Below are positions 1 through 7,425 of a DNA stretch of 36,196 nt, in pieces (the first letter of the stretch is position 1; each line of letters opens with the position of its first letter). The DNA lies in NCBI GenBank assembly GCA_016783675.1, contig JADHWE010000020.1:1-36196 (forward strand), read 5' to 3'. Position numbers and translations under genes: made by a program. Under the pieces are notes generated by a model. The model saw only the letters and a list, made by a program, of their open reading frames with translations. It had not been told where the DNA came from and did not search any database. Source of the stretch: Kiritimatiellia bacterium (lineage in GTDB: Bacteria; Verrucomicrobiota; Kiritimatiellia; UBA8416; JABMPJ01).

Positions 1-44
1 CCTTTCGGGCATTCATTCGCTTTCCTCGCTCTCTTCCCTTGGCC

Positions 45-78
45 ATTGGATATTTCTTGTTGGATATTGGATATTGAG
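45..78. repeat. TTGGATATT-type short repeats
   Basis: Three close copies of the motif TTGGATATT (the last two joined as TTGGATATTGGATATTGAG) lie in the leader of the first gene. Related motifs recur between 2465 and 2610, so this is an interspersed low-complexity family and not part of a gene. No function can be read from the sequence. Confidence 0.6.
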
Positions 79-168
79 TTCCGTGTCCGGGTCAGACCAT
101 GCTCCACGGACCACAGGCGTCAACATTTGAACGATACCACGTGGTTAGTTCCTCTCTCTTCACTGGGC

Positions 169-197
169 TTGACCAAACAGGCATCTTAGGATAAAAG
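169..197 (+). promoter_or_regulatory. Candidate sigma70-type promoter of the TPR gene
   Basis: TTGACC at 169-174 and TAAAAG at 192-197 are separated by 17 bases and lie about 30 bases before the start codon at 226. The -35 is five of six and the -10 four of six against the sigma70 consensus. A Shine-Dalgarno-like GGAGG follows near 212. Confidence 0.4.
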
Positions 198-225
198 CTC
201 AGACGCAATTTGGAGGACGCGAGAG

Positions 226-1614
226 ATGGCAGAAGTAACCCGAGCAGAGGCCTCGCACGAGGCGCAGACACTTTACAATAAAGGCTTCAGCGCGTTTGAG
301 CGTGGCAACTTGGATCATGCCATCGATCTACTGCAGCGCTGCCTCGAAGTCGAGCCGGCTTTCCTGCAGGCGCGCAAGTTCCTCCGCGCTGCGGAGATTG
401 GTCGCTACAAGGAGAAGAATCTCGGCGCCATCGCCCGCAAGATGATGTCTGCCAAGTTGATGCCCGCCCTCGGATCTGCCTCGGTCCTGCTCAGCTCAGG
501 GAAGACCGACAAGGCGTTGCTCGCGTTCGACAAGCTGCTCCAGGACGATCCGCTCAACCCGAAGTATGCGCTGCCCTTTGGCAAGGCCGCCTCTGCCGCC
601 GGCATTCCCGAGGCGGGTGTGCAGACGCTTGAGATTATTCGCGAGCATCATCCGAACGATGCCGACCTGTTCGAGTCGCTGGGCCGGCTCTACACCGAGA
701 TCGGCCGGGTCAAAGAGGCACGCGAGTGCTTCGAACACCTGACTGAGCTGCGCCCGAAGGACGCCGGTGCCGTGAAGCTGCTCAAGGATGCCTCCGCGCG
801 CGAGAGTATCGACGGCGATGGCTGGCAGGAGGCCTCGGAAGAGGAGGGCGGCTCGTTCCGCAGCATGATCCGCGACGAGGAAGAGGCCACTCGCCTGGAG
901 ACGGAATCGAAGGCCGTCAAGACGGGTGCCGATGCGGACGCGCTGATTGCCGACCTCGTTCAGAAGATCGAGAGCGACCCCGAGAACGTCAACTACTACC
1001 GCGCGCTGGCCCGCCTCTATGCTCAGAACCGGCAGTTCGAGGAGGGCGCTGCCACGTTGACCAAGGCAATCGAAATGAACCCGGGCGATCCGGAGCTCGA
1101 CAACACGCTCAGCCAGATGCGCATGCAGCAGTTCGACTACGAGATCGAAGAGCTCCACAAGGCCGGCGACGCCGACGGTTTGGCCGCCAAGGAGCATGAG
1201 CGGGTGGAGTTCGAGTTTCACGATGTCCAGGAGAAGGTGGAGCGCTATCCCAACGACCTGGTCCTGCGCTTCCGTTGGGGTGTGCTGCTCTTCCAGAACG
1301 ATTACTTCAACGAGGCCATCCAGCAATTCCAGCTTGCGCAGCGCAGTCCCCGGGAACGCCTGAGTTCACTTTACTACATGGGGCTCTGCTTCAAGGCCAA
1401 GGGCCAGCTCGATATGGCGCGCGATCAGCTCGAAACCGCCAACAGAGAACTGCACACCATGGATGGCACGAAGAAGGATGTCTGCTACGAGCTGGGCTCC
1501 ATCTACGAAGAGATGGGCGACAAGGCGAAGGCGATCGAAAGCTACAAGCTGATCTACCAGGCCGACATCAGCTACAAGGACATCGCCACCAAGATCGAAT
1601 CGCTCTACGGGTAA
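226..1614 (+). CDS. Tetratricopeptide repeat protein
   Basis: A 462-residue protein built largely from tetratricopeptide repeats, with helical repeat pairs at roughly residues 15-60, 95-190, 245-300 and 345-460. A charged, probably flexible linker lies around residues 200-235. No signal peptide or membrane segment is visible, so it is probably a cytoplasmic scaffold or assembly factor. TPR arrays bind partner proteins, and the partner cannot be inferred here. The ATG at 226 is preceded by a good Shine-Dalgarno (GGAGG) and a plausible promoter. The gene converges on the exonuclease gene with only 18 bases between the two stop codons. TPR architecture is secure; the specific role is unknown. 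Confidence 0.85.
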   Translation: MAEVTRAEASHEAQTLYNKGFSAFERGNLDHAIDLLQRCLEVEPAFLQARKFLRAAEIGRYKEKNLGAIARKMMSAKLMPALGSASVLLSSGKTDKALLAFDKLLQDDPLNPKYALPFGKAASAAGIPEAGVQTLEIIREHHPNDADLFESLGRLYTEIGRVKEARECFEHLTELRPKDAGAVKLLKDASARESIDGDGWQEASEEEGGSFRSMIRDEEEATRLETESKAVKTGADADALIADLVQKIESDPENVNYYRALARLYAQNRQFEEGAATLTKAIEMNPGDPELDNTLSQMRMQQFDYEIEELHKAGDADGLAAKEHERVEFEFHDVQEKVERYPNDLVLRFRWGVLLFQNDYFNEAIQQFQLAQRSPRERLSSLYYMGLCFKAKGQLDMARDQLETANRELHTMDGTKKDVCYELGSIYEEMGDKAKAIESYKLIYQADISYKDIATKIESLYG

Positions 1615-1632
1615 AGCCCTCTGCCCCCCCCG

Positions 1633-2436
1633 CTATTTCTGCGGTGGATCAGGCCATTCGCCGACCATGGCGCGCTCCACGATGTTCAGCGTATCGCGCG
1701 GGAAGTCGCTGCGCAGCATCCACTTGATGAAGCTGGGCTCGTTGTCGATCACGTAACGCAGTGACGTTCCCTTCTTCTTCCCGAAGTTGAGCACCACCTC
1801 GTTGTTGGCCCATTTCAAGCGGCCGGTACGATCGGCCCAGTCGGGCTGCTTGCGACTGCAGAAGTCATCCAGTCCGGCCACGTCATGCGGCAGATCGCCG
1901 TAGCGGTCGAGTTGACCCTCTACCACGCGAATCGTTGCCATGACATCGGCCTCCGCACTGTGTGCGTTCTCGAATTCCATCTCTCCGCAATAGAAACGGA
2001 GCGCCGCCGACAGGTCGCGTGGCTCCCGCTTGTGGAAGATCGTCTGGGCGTCGACGATGCGGCGCCCTTCCGCTTCGAACGTCATTCCAACCCGCAGGAA
2101 CTCTTCTGCCAGCAGCGGCACATCGAAGCGGTTGAGGTTGTACCCGGCCAGGTCGCAGCCCTCCAGGAAATCGAGATAGTGCTGGGCGCGCTCGGCAAAC
2201 GTGGGGCAGTTGGCCACGTCCGCATCCGTAATGCCGTGGATCGCCGTTGTCTCGGGCGGGATCGGAACGGTCGGGTTGATCCGCTCGTCGATCGTCTCGT
2301 ACTCTCCGCCGGGCAACACCTTGACGACTGCAATCTCAACGATGCGATCCGTCCGAACGTTGATCCCGGTAGTTTCAAGGTCAAAAAAGGCCAGCGGCCG
2401 GTCAAAGGTCAGGTTGGATAATAGTTTGCGCGTCAT
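1633..2436 (-). CDS. DEDDh 3'-5' exonuclease (DnaQ family)
   Basis: A 267-residue exonuclease of the DnaQ/DEDDh superfamily, which removes nucleotides from 3' ends of DNA or RNA using two metal ions. The metal-binding residues are visible: D19 and E21 in FDLETTG, D105 in NRFDVPLL, and H159 with D164 in HSAEADV. Residues from about 210 to the end (LNFGKKKGTSL onward, then PSFIKWML) resemble the C-terminal extension of exodeoxyribonuclease X-type proteins. That argues for a stand-alone repair or turnover enzyme and against a polymerase epsilon subunit. It converges with the TPR gene. The family is certain; the substrate is not. Confidence 0.88.
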   Translation of the reverse strand: MTRKLLSNLTFDRPLAFFDLETTGINVRTDRIVEIAVVKVLPGGEYETIDERINPTVPIPPETTAIHGITDADVANCPTFAERAQHYLDFLEGCDLAGYNLNRFDVPLLAEEFLRVGMTFEAEGRRIVDAQTIFHKREPRDLSAALRFYCGEMEFENAHSAEADVMATIRVVEGQLDRYGDLPHDVAGLDDFCSRKQPDWADRTGRLKWANNEVVLNFGKKKGTSLRYVIDNEPSFIKWMLRSDFPRDTLNIVERAMVGEWPDPPQK

Positions 2437-2464
2437 GGGGGGGTACTATAGGGGGTCAGGATGC

Positions 2465-2610
2465 CCCGTTCAACATCCAACACTCAACAGGGAATATCCA
2501 ACCGAACAAGGCAGGGCGCGCGAAGCGAATGGGGAAGCCGTGGGGCAAGACATTCGCCCGCCTCGCTCACTTGGGCGTTGGGTGTTCCGTGTTGGATATT
2601 GGGTGTTCAG
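2465..2610. repeat. Imperfect inverted cluster of TTGGATATT / CCAACA motifs
   Basis: Motifs such as CATCCAACACTCAACAGG and GAATATCCAACC at 2465-2505 are answered in inverse orientation by GTTGGGTGTTCC and GTTGGATATTGGGTGTTC at 2578-2609. The two arms enclose about 70 bases and lie between the exonuclease start and the response regulator end. They belong to the same motif family as positions 45-78. Confidence 0.55.
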
Positions 2611-2647
2611 GTGTCTACCGCCTACCACCTACCACCCATCACCCTCT

Positions 2648-3286
2648 CTACGAGTCCCCAAACAGGTGCTGCCCCATGAACGAGCAGAGCACGCCGCCGA
2701 CCACGTGGCGGAGCTGTTCCAGGGAGAAGGGCTTGCTCACCAGGGCATTGGCCTCGAGGCCCTCCAGAACCCGACCGAGGTCGTGGCCGTCGTAACCGGT
2801 AGCAAAGACGACCGGCACGCTCTCCTGGCGTTTCCGGATCGCCCGGCAGATCTCGAATCCATCCTTGCCGGGCATCGAGACATCCAGTACCGCGACGTCG
2901 ACGGGATGCCGGTCGGTTACGACCGTGTCATAGGCATAACGGCCGTTACTGCACGGAATGACGCGCAGGCCCATCCGTTCCAGAATGCGCGTGTTCAGGT
3001 GGAGGATATCGCTATCGTCATCGGCCACCAACGCCGTCATTCCCTTTAGCCGGCAGGCGTGATGGCAGCCGCACTCGCTCTTGATCGCGTTGCCGGTCAG
3101 CACAGGGCAGATTCCGGCATGGAAAGCATCGCAAGGCTCGCGACGCTTCGCATCCGGTAGGCGCACTTCCCCATCCCTCATAACTGCCTCACACACGCTT
3201 ACCCCCCAACGTTCCAGTACCAGCCTACTCTTCGCACAAATCCCACGTATATAGGACCTTGGTTTTACGGGAATATCCCTATTCAC
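2648..3286 (-). CDS. Single-domain response regulator with Cys/His-rich N-terminus
   Basis: A two-component receiver domain occupies residues 83-205. The acidic pocket is D89-D90-D91, the phosphoacceptor is D135 (VAVLDVSMPG), with T163 and K185 (SKPF) as the conserved switch residues. There is no output domain, so it signals through a partner or by protein contact. The first 82 residues hold a cysteine and histidine cluster (C52, H56, C60, C72, C74, H75, H76, C78) that could bind metal. The GTG start at 3286 follows AGAGGAGG very closely. An internal ATG at 3040 (residue 83, preceded by AAAGGGA) would give a bare receiver domain, so the N-terminal part is less certain. No kinase lies beside it. 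Confidence 0.75.
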   Translation of the reverse strand: MNRDIPVKPRSYIRGICAKSRLVLERWGVSVCEAVMRDGEVRLPDAKRREPCDAFHAGICPVLTGNAIKSECGCHHACRLKGMTALVADDDSDILHLNTRILERMGLRVIPCSNGRYAYDTVVTDRHPVDVAVLDVSMPGKDGFEICRAIRKRQESVPVVFATGYDGHDLGRVLEGLEANALVSKPFSLEQLRHVVGGVLCSFMGQHLFGDS

Positions 3287-3362
3287 CCCCCTCCTCTGGT
3301 TGGGCCTCTTCTGCCCAAGAGAAAACGACGTCTTCCACAGACATCCCCACAGCCCAAGCGGA

Positions 3363-3560
3363 GAGATGGGGAGGCCTTCCGCAGGTCCTCGCTGCCGTAA
3401 GCGGAGGAGGGGATGCTCCCTCGCCGGTCCACACTACCGCAAGCGGAGAGATGGGGAGGCCTTCCGTAGGCCTATTATGCGAGCGAAGCGAAGCATACTC
3501 CAGCCAAGGAAGGCCTCTCCATCTCGGAGCGCCCTCCAGTCAAGAGGGAGCATTCCCTCC
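3363..3560. repeat. Nested direct and inverted repeats before the SprT-like gene
   Basis: An 18-base unit GAGATGGGGAGGCCTTCC occurs at 3363-3380 and 3448-3465 and, inverted with one mismatch, at 3508-3525. A second pair, GGAGGGGATGCTCCCTC at 3406-3422, is inverted with one mismatch at 3544-3560. The two inverted pairs are nested, so 3406-3560 can fold into one long interrupted hairpin. The 319 bases between the response regulator and the metalloprotease contain nothing else I can identify. The frame is open here but has no coding character. Confidence 0.7.
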
Positions 3561-3605
3561 GGAGCGCCCTTGACTACTTTCCCATCCTCCCCGACCATTC
3601 CCCTC

Positions 3606-4325
3606 ATGTCCACTGCGGCCCGCCAACTTGATCTGTTCGAGGGCAATACCTGTCTCGATCCGCAGACGCTGCTCGACCGGCTCAATGCGCACAGTCACCG
3701 TCGCGTGACACTGCGGCTCACCGATAACCGGGTCTCCATGGCCTCGATCGACTTCTCGAAGCAAGGCCCCATCCGTGTCTCGCTTAACGAGCAATACCTG
3801 TGGGCCCCGCCCCCGGTGATCGATGCCCTCTGCGCTTATGTCGTTACGCACCGCAAGGCCGACTGGCAGGTCGTTGCCGACTTCGCGCGCCAGGTTCCGG
3901 ACCGACCCCGGCGCGTCACGCCGCCCCGGCTGCGCAGCAAAGGAAAGGTCTATGATCTCAAGGCCCTACGTGATGAAGTTAGCCGCGACTGTTTCGGTGG
4001 CGCCGTGACGTGCCACATCGGGTGGGGCCGCGACGGAGCTCCGCGCCGGCGCAAGCGCCGTAGCATCCGCTTCGGGTCCTGGCATGCCCAGACCCGTACC
4101 GTCCGGGTCCACCCGGCCCTCGATTCCGAGGCCGTGCCGCGCGAATTCGTTCGCTACATCGTCTTCCACGAAATGCTCCACGTCGTGGTGCCGAGCGAGA
4201 AGCGCGTCGGACGCGTCGTCCACCACACCGCTGAGTTTCGCGCACTTGAGAGCCGCTATCCCGGCTTCGAGAGGATGAAGAAGCTCGGAACACAGCTCCT
4301 TCACGAGCTGTCAGGTGTTAGGTGA
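3606..4325 (+). CDS. SprT-like zinc metalloprotease
   Basis: A 239-residue protein with the zinc-peptidase motif HEMLH (H188, E189, H192) and a downstream HH pair at 206-207 that could supply the third ligand. This is the layout of SprT-like and related minigluzincin proteins, some of which cut protein-DNA crosslinks. The segment before the motif (DGAPRRRKRRSIRFGSW) is strongly basic, compatible with nucleic acid contact. I placed the start at ATG 3606 because the open frame upstream runs through repeat DNA. No classical SprT C-terminal zinc ribbon is present. The peptidase fold is well supported; the target is unknown. Confidence 0.75.
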   Translation: MSTAARQLDLFEGNTCLDPQTLLDRLNAHSHRRVTLRLTDNRVSMASIDFSKQGPIRVSLNEQYLWAPPPVIDALCAYVVTHRKADWQVVADFARQVPDRPRRVTPPRLRSKGKVYDLKALRDEVSRDCFGGAVTCHIGWGRDGAPRRRKRRSIRFGSWHAQTRTVRVHPALDSEAVPREFVRYIVFHEMLHVVVPSEKRVGRVVHHTAEFRALESRYPGFERMKKLGTQLLHELSGVR

Positions 4326-4403
4326 CTGATCCTGTCATTTTTTGTCGAACCCCACAGACTCGTCTGCTATATTCTGCGCTCTGAATAAGGCCGTGGCCTA
4401 ACT

Positions 4404-5708
4404 ATGAGTATGCCCGAACCTCAACTGCAACGCCGCCCGCGGCTGTCGTCAATGCCATTAGCTGTTGTGCTAATGGTCTTGGCCGTTCTGTTGATGCTTG
4501 TCGGCGTCCTGCCCGTTCGCGGGGGTGGGCAGGAGGCCGTCTTCCGTTCGCCCGTACTGTTCTTTGTCCTGGCCCTTCTTGGCGCTTCCACCATCGCCTG
4601 CACCTTCCGGCGTAAACTGACCCTGCGCAGCATCGGCTATCACCTCACGCATGCCAGCGCGATTGTGATCATGATCGGCGCCATGATCGGCGCCGTCCTC
4701 GAGAAGAAGTTCGATATCCAGGTCGAGCTCGGTGATGCCCCGCTCCACAGCGTACGGATGACGGATGGGGAGTCGCTTGACCTCGGGTTCGGCCTTTCCG
4801 TCGAATCCTTCCGGGTCGACAAGTATGCGCCCAACCTACTGGTTTTGCAGGGCGACACCATCATGAGCGAGCACCGCCTCATGCCTGACGCCGAGGTAAG
4901 CGTGGGAGAGCGCGTCCTGAAGGTCACGCAGGTCCTGCCGCATGCCCATATCCACGATGTCGAACTCGACGGTACCCCTGAGCTTATCGTCGGCGATCCG
5001 GCCGCCCCGCTCGCCCGCATCGCGACCGACGGTGACGGGCCCCGCGATGTTGCGCTCCCCGACGGCCGTTCGCTCTTTATCGCCCGCGCCTACAACAATC
5101 TCCCCGTTATGCGGATGGGCCACGCCTTTCGCGAAACCCCCTATCCGGTTCGACCCGGCCTCATTCTGCACGTGGCCTCCAGCAACCAGATGGCCATCGT
5201 CTCCCTCGCGGCCGGGGAGGAGGCCGAGATGCTCTCGCCGTCCGATCCCACCAAGGCCCCCGAGATTCCGCCGCTGCAGTACAACTTCCCGACCGTGAAG
5301 AGCGTGGTGGTCCATGGGGCAGAGAATCAGGACCTGCCCTTCGGGGCCGAGCTGGTTGCCGAAGACGGCGCCCGCACCTGGCTGATTGAGGACGGGGGAC
5401 GACTGGGGGCGCCCACGAAGCAGGGCGCTCACGAAGTCGTTCTCGACCGCGCGTCCGACAGGAGCTACGAGGCCGGGCTTGTCCTCGCTGTCGATGGGGA
5501 TGTTGTCCGTCGCCGCCTCGTCATCAACCAGCCGGTCGATGTGGCGGGCTGGCGCCTCTATCTCAACTCGTACGATTCGCAGGCCATGCGCCACGTGACC
5601 CTTACGCTGCGGCGCGATCCGGGCGACCCCGCGGTCGTTGCCGGCGTGCTCGGCCTGATGATCGGCACCGCACTCATCTTCTTCATTCGGAGGAAGCGCA
5701 CATCATGA
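4404..5708 (+). CDS. resB: ResB-like cytochrome c biogenesis protein
   Basis: A 434-residue membrane protein of the ResB/Ccs1 family, the partner of CcsA in System II cytochrome c maturation. Membrane segments lie at about residues 18-38, 49-66 and 80-99 and near 405-425. Between the third and fourth is a large extracytoplasmic domain ending in the ResB-like stretch GWRLYLNSYD. With CcsA it exports haem and attaches it to CxxCH motifs outside the membrane. Its stop overlaps the ccsA start by ATGA at 5705-5708, so translation is probably coupled. The multi-haem proteins NrfH and NrfA encoded just downstream are obvious clients. A TATATT at 4368-4373 may be a -10 element, without a convincing -35. 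Confidence 0.82.
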   Translation: MSMPEPQLQRRPRLSSMPLAVVLMVLAVLLMLVGVLPVRGGGQEAVFRSPVLFFVLALLGASTIACTFRRKLTLRSIGYHLTHASAIVIMIGAMIGAVLEKKFDIQVELGDAPLHSVRMTDGESLDLGFGLSVESFRVDKYAPNLLVLQGDTIMSEHRLMPDAEVSVGERVLKVTQVLPHAHIHDVELDGTPELIVGDPAAPLARIATDGDGPRDVALPDGRSLFIARAYNNLPVMRMGHAFRETPYPVRPGLILHVASSNQMAIVSLAAGEEAEMLSPSDPTKAPEIPPLQYNFPTVKSVVVHGAENQDLPFGAELVAEDGARTWLIEDGGRLGAPTKQGAHEVVLDRASDRSYEAGLVLAVDGDVVRRRLVINQPVDVAGWRLYLNSYDSQAMRHVTLTLRRDPGDPAVVAGVLGLMIGTALIFFIRRKRTS

Positions 5709-6472
5709 AAGCCGTCATCGGCATTGCCCTGATCCTGCATGCGCTCGCGCTGCTCCTGCGGTTCCTGCGCCGTCCACGCCTTGGGTTTGTTTCGTTCCTG
5801 GCCGCTTCCGTCATCTGCCTGGTCGTCGTTGGGCTCGACTGGGCCGCCGCCGGGCAGCCGCCTTTCTCGAGTATGCACCATGTCATGCTGGTTCTCGGTG
5901 GATGTGCCTTGCCCGCCTATGCCGTGCTCGTGCTCGGGCGTGGACTCGCTTGGATGACCCCCGCCTTTCCGCTGGCCGGGGCCATCCCGCTTGTCATGGC
6001 GCTCATCTTCCGGCGCGACGAAGCCTGGCATCTCGCTCCGGCCCTGCAGTCGCCCTGGTTTGTGCCGCACGTGATCGCCTACATGGTCTCCTACTCGCTT
6101 GCGCTCATTGCCTTCCTGCTTCTCGTGACCGGGTTTGTGCGCAAGGGCAGCGGGACCTTCGATGCCGCCAAGCTCGAAACCGGCAGCTATGAGATCCTGT
6201 CGATTTCTTTTCCGCTCATGACCTTCGGCATGCTCTCCGGCGCGCTCTGGGCCGACCAGATCTGGGGCGATTACTGGTCGTGGGATTCCAAGGAGACCTG
6301 GTCGCTCATCACCTGGCTCCTTTACCTCTGCTATTTCCACTGCCGCAAGCACGGCTCCCTGCGCAAGTACGCCAACCTCGCCCACGCCCTGGCCTTCCTC
6401 GCCATGCTCACGACGTTCCTTCTCGTGAACCTCCTGCCCAAGCTGGCGAGCAAACTCCATAGCTACGTGTAG
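5705..6472 (+). CDS. ccsA: CcsA/ResC-type cytochrome c haem lyase subunit
   Basis: A 255-residue polytopic membrane protein with the tryptophan-rich haem-handling signature of the CcmC/CcsA family (WGDYWSWDSKETW, about residues 187-200). Histidines that may ligate haem lie in SSMHHVML, VPHVIAYM and LAHALAFL. It forms the haem channel and synthetase with ResB. At 255 residues it is at the short end for CcsA and appears to have the core helices only. The start at 5705 overlaps the resB stop. Separate ResB and CcsA polypeptides contrast with the fused NrfI-type lyase linked to nrfHA in Wolinella. No convincing terminator follows. Confidence 0.87.
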   Translation: MKAVIGIALILHALALLLRFLRRPRLGFVSFLAASVICLVVVGLDWAAAGQPPFSSMHHVMLVLGGCALPAYAVLVLGRGLAWMTPAFPLAGAIPLVMALIFRRDEAWHLAPALQSPWFVPHVIAYMVSYSLALIAFLLLVTGFVRKGSGTFDAAKLETGSYEILSISFPLMTFGMLSGALWADQIWGDYWSWDSKETWSLITWLLYLCYFHCRKHGSLRKYANLAHALAFLAMLTTFLLVNLLPKLASKLHSYV

Positions 6473-6922
6473 GAGTCAGCCTCCTCGTCCTCTCTTTGAA
6501 TGGGTAACCACAATGGAATCGTCCGTGAAGGGAACAGCCATTGTATCGCACTTGTCATCCTGAGCGGAGTCGAAGAGCCTGCCCTGAGCTTGTCGAAGGG
6601 ATCTCCAGTGCAACACGTTGCGTCGGCATAGGAGATCCCTCGACAAGCTCGGGATGACAACACAGATACGGCAATGAAGGATATTCACCCACTCAAGAAC
6701 AGCCCGGCGAAGAACCGGTAAAGATGACAAAAACCACTGTCATTACGGGCGTTATAGGGTATTGACGCGATCATTTTTCTCGCGATTCTTCTTCGGCTGA
6801 CCGAGGATCGTGTGGTAGTTTCTCACCCTGAGGGAAGGCGAGCTGAGGCCACCTGCGAAGAGGCTGCCCTCTGCGTTCTGTCCACGAGACGCAAGTGAGC
6901 ATTTCTGGCTGATGGGTGTTGT
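6473..6922. other. Intergenic region upstream of nrfH
   Basis: The 450 bases between ccsA and nrfH carry no gene I can support. They contain the inverted-repeat element at 6552-6660. Near 6762 a TTGACG is followed after 16 bases by GATTCT, a weak promoter candidate. A TTGA...ATCA pair there has the wrong spacing for a standard FNR box, so I do not call one. The nrfH start has no strong Shine-Dalgarno. Confidence 0.5.
6552..6660. repeat. Interspersed inverted-repeat element
   Basis: The left part reads TTGTCATCCTGAGCGGAGTC, then CCTGAGCTTGTCGAAGGGAT. The right part GAGATCCCTCGACAAGCTC, then GGGATGACAA, is its imperfect inverse, with a loop of about 30 bases. The same kind of sequence is, from memory, a widespread intergenic repeat in environmental bacterial genomes and probably a non-autonomous mobile or folding element. 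It separates the cytochrome maturation pair from the nitrite reductase pair. Confidence 0.7.
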
Positions 6923-7414
6923 ATGATGGGAAAACGGATGATCACTCTGGCGGTACTGCTCGGAGTGGCTGTAGGCACCGGTGCCTATACGTTCAGGTAC
7001 GCCGAAGGGTTCTCTTACTTCAGTACCGATCCCGCGGCGTGCGCTAACTGCCACATCATGACGCCCCAGTACGACTCATGGCAGAAGTCGAGCCACCACG
7101 GCGCGGCGACCTGTGTCGACTGCCATCTGCCTCACAGGTTTATCTCCAAGTACCTGGCCAAAGCGGACAATGGCTACCATCACTCCAAGGGGTTCACCCT
7201 GCAGGATTTCCATGAGCCGATCATGATAAAGGGGAAGAACCGCGACATTCTCCAGAAGAACTGTATCGAGTGCCATGACGACATGGTCCATGAGCTGTTT
7301 CGTCGAGATATGACCAAACCGGATGTCGTTAGCTGTGTGCACTGCCATGCCTCTGTGGGCCATGGTGAGTTGCCGACCAGCATCGGGGGGCGGGACGAGA
7401 ATTGGAGCGATTAG
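6923..7414 (+). CDS. nrfH: NrfH, tetrahaem quinol dehydrogenase subunit of nitrite reductase
   Basis: A 163-residue NapC/NirT-family cytochrome c. A single N-terminal membrane helix (about residues 6-24) is followed by four haem motifs: CANCH 40-44, CVDCH 64-68, CIECH 114-118 and CVHCH 138-142. M46, right after the first motif, matches the methionine that ligates haem 1 in characterised NrfH. It takes electrons from menaquinol and feeds NrfA on the outer face of the membrane. Length and motif order are standard. The next gene, nrfA, begins 12 bases after its stop. Haem insertion would depend on the nearby resB-ccsA products. Confidence 0.93.
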   Translation: MMGKRMITLAVLLGVAVGTGAYTFRYAEGFSYFSTDPAACANCHIMTPQYDSWQKSSHHGAATCVDCHLPHRFISKYLAKADNGYHHSKGFTLQDFHEPIMIKGKNRDILQKNCIECHDDMVHELFRRDMTKPDVVSCVHCHASVGHGELPTSIGGRDENWSD

Positions 7415-7425
7415 AAGGAGAGGCT

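Noticed and set aside
3300-3605. N-terminal extension of the SprT-like protein
   Set aside because: The open frame here passes through direct and inverted repeats, has no domain similarity, and a sensible start exists at 3606.
6471-6485. Terminator after ccsA (AGGAG-TCAGC-CTCCT)
   Set aside because: A five-base stem with no T-run is too weak to call.
6755-6790. FNR-type site upstream of nrfH
   Set aside because: TTGA and TCA half-sites are present but the spacing is one base short and the second half is incomplete.
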